Made by a program: the position numbers and the translations under genes. Positions 5,291-5,596 of a DNA stretch of 5,596 nt are shown one piece after another (within the stretch, counting starts at the first letter, position 1; every line of letters starts with the position of its first letter). The notes under the pieces were generated by a model that did no database searches, was not told the origin of the DNA, and was given only the letters and a program-made list of their open reading frames with translations. The stretch comes from Bacillota bacterium (GTDB lineage: Bacteria; Bacillota; Limnochordia; Darwinibacteriales; Darwinibacteriaceae): positions 1 to 5,596 of the forward strand of contig JAAYSR010000225.1 of assembly GCA_012518325.1 (NCBI GenBank), in the 5' to 3' direction.

Positions 5291-5596
5291 TTAGGCAGAA
5301 ACGTCCTCTTCCATACTGACACTGCTCAGGGACTTGCTGCGCCAAGCATGCAGGGCCAGACTGATGGCGATGATGCCGTAGGCTACGAAAACTCTGAAAT
5401 ACTCACCAACCTGGGCACTGCCAAAGATGGCCTGGCCTGCCGAAGGCGAGACCACAAAGAGCAAGTGGAACAGGAACGTTCCCATCAACGCCTGGCCGAT
5501 GGTGGCCCTGGTTACCGATGCCCCTCCTATGAGCAGTGCTGCAATGGCAAAGGTGCCTACCTGCTCATGGCTATTGTAAGTGTTCAGCGTCCCGAT
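5291..5596 (-). CDS. ribose-type ABC transporter permease, C-terminal 101 codons (cut by window edge)
   Basis: The minus frame is open from the right edge (ATC codon at 5594-5596) to the TAA at 5291-5293, giving the last 101 residues of a longer protein. Internal TTG and ATG codons near 5483-5488 are not starts, because matching coding sequence continues upstream. The segment holds a hydrophobic stretch, TFAIAALLIGGASVTRATIG, then GTFLFHLLFVVSPSAG and, after GEYFRVFVAYGII, a last helix, AISLALHAW, followed by a polar cytoplasmic tail. The G-G-A-S-V-x-x-A-x-I-G-x-A-x-x-G-T pattern is typical of the BPD_transp_2 superfamily (RbsC-like sugar and branched-chain amino acid permeases). These form the channel of importers that use a binding protein and an ATPase, which would be encoded beyond the window. 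Whether the substrate is a sugar, nucleoside or something else cannot be judged from this fragment. Confidence 0.85.
   Translation of the reverse strand: MGTLNTYNSHEQVGTFAIAALLIGGASVTRATIGQALMGTFLFHLLFVVSPSAGQAIFGSAQVGEYFRVFVAYGIIAISLALHAWRSKSLSSVSMEEDVSA

Noticed and set aside
5291..5488. A complete 65-residue minus-strand gene starting near 5488
   Set aside because: The frame stays open to the window edge and the upstream codons carry the expected permease pattern, so this is the end of a longer gene.

Overview
The window looks like chromosomal DNA from a spore-former-type Gram-positive (Bacillota, most likely a Clostridia-like lineage). This rests on strong AGGAGG-type ribosome sites, sigma-A promoters with TATAAT boxes, TTG starts, a possible Spo0A box, and protein families typical of that phylum. 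It appears to be an ordinary chromosomal region. I see no transposase, phage gene, CRISPR array, tRNA or rRNA.

Layout, left to right. (1) Positions 1-111, minus strand: the first 37 codons of a small DsrE-like protein, cut by the window edge. (2) Positions 112-259: a divergent control region with a good sigma-A promoter facing right and, just downstream of it, four tandem copies of an 8-bp unit (TTACTNNN) partly overlapping a 10-bp dyad. (3) Positions 260-1084, plus strand: a two-gene operon encoding a conserved protein resembling DUF6530 and a small GIY-YIG-like protein whose signature motif is degenerate. (4) Positions 1096-1689, minus strand: a stand-alone HD-GYP domain protein, probably a cyclic-di-GMP phosphodiesterase, convergent with the operon. 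(5) Positions 1690-1869: a second divergent control region with a possible Spo0A box and a well-spaced ECF-type promoter. (6) Positions 1870-2989, plus strand: an ECF sigma factor and an overlapping single-pass membrane protein, most likely its anti-sigma factor, closed by a clear hairpin terminator. (7) Positions 3050-5262, plus strand: an extended -10 promoter, a NatA-type ABC ATPase, a NatB-type ABC-2 permease that overlaps it, and a strong terminator. (8) Positions 5291-5596, minus strand: the C-terminal 101 codons of a ribose-type (BPD_transp_2) ABC permease that continues beyond the window.

How the genes may work together. The sigma/anti-sigma pair looks like an autoregulated envelope-sensing switch. 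The ABC pair next to it resembles sodium or drug exporters. It has its own promoter and lies behind a terminator, so co-regulation by the ECF factor is possible but not shown. No part of the window is clearly a new defence or mobile system. The least-explained items are the octamer repeat array and the DUF6530-like/GIY-YIG-like gene pair it precedes.
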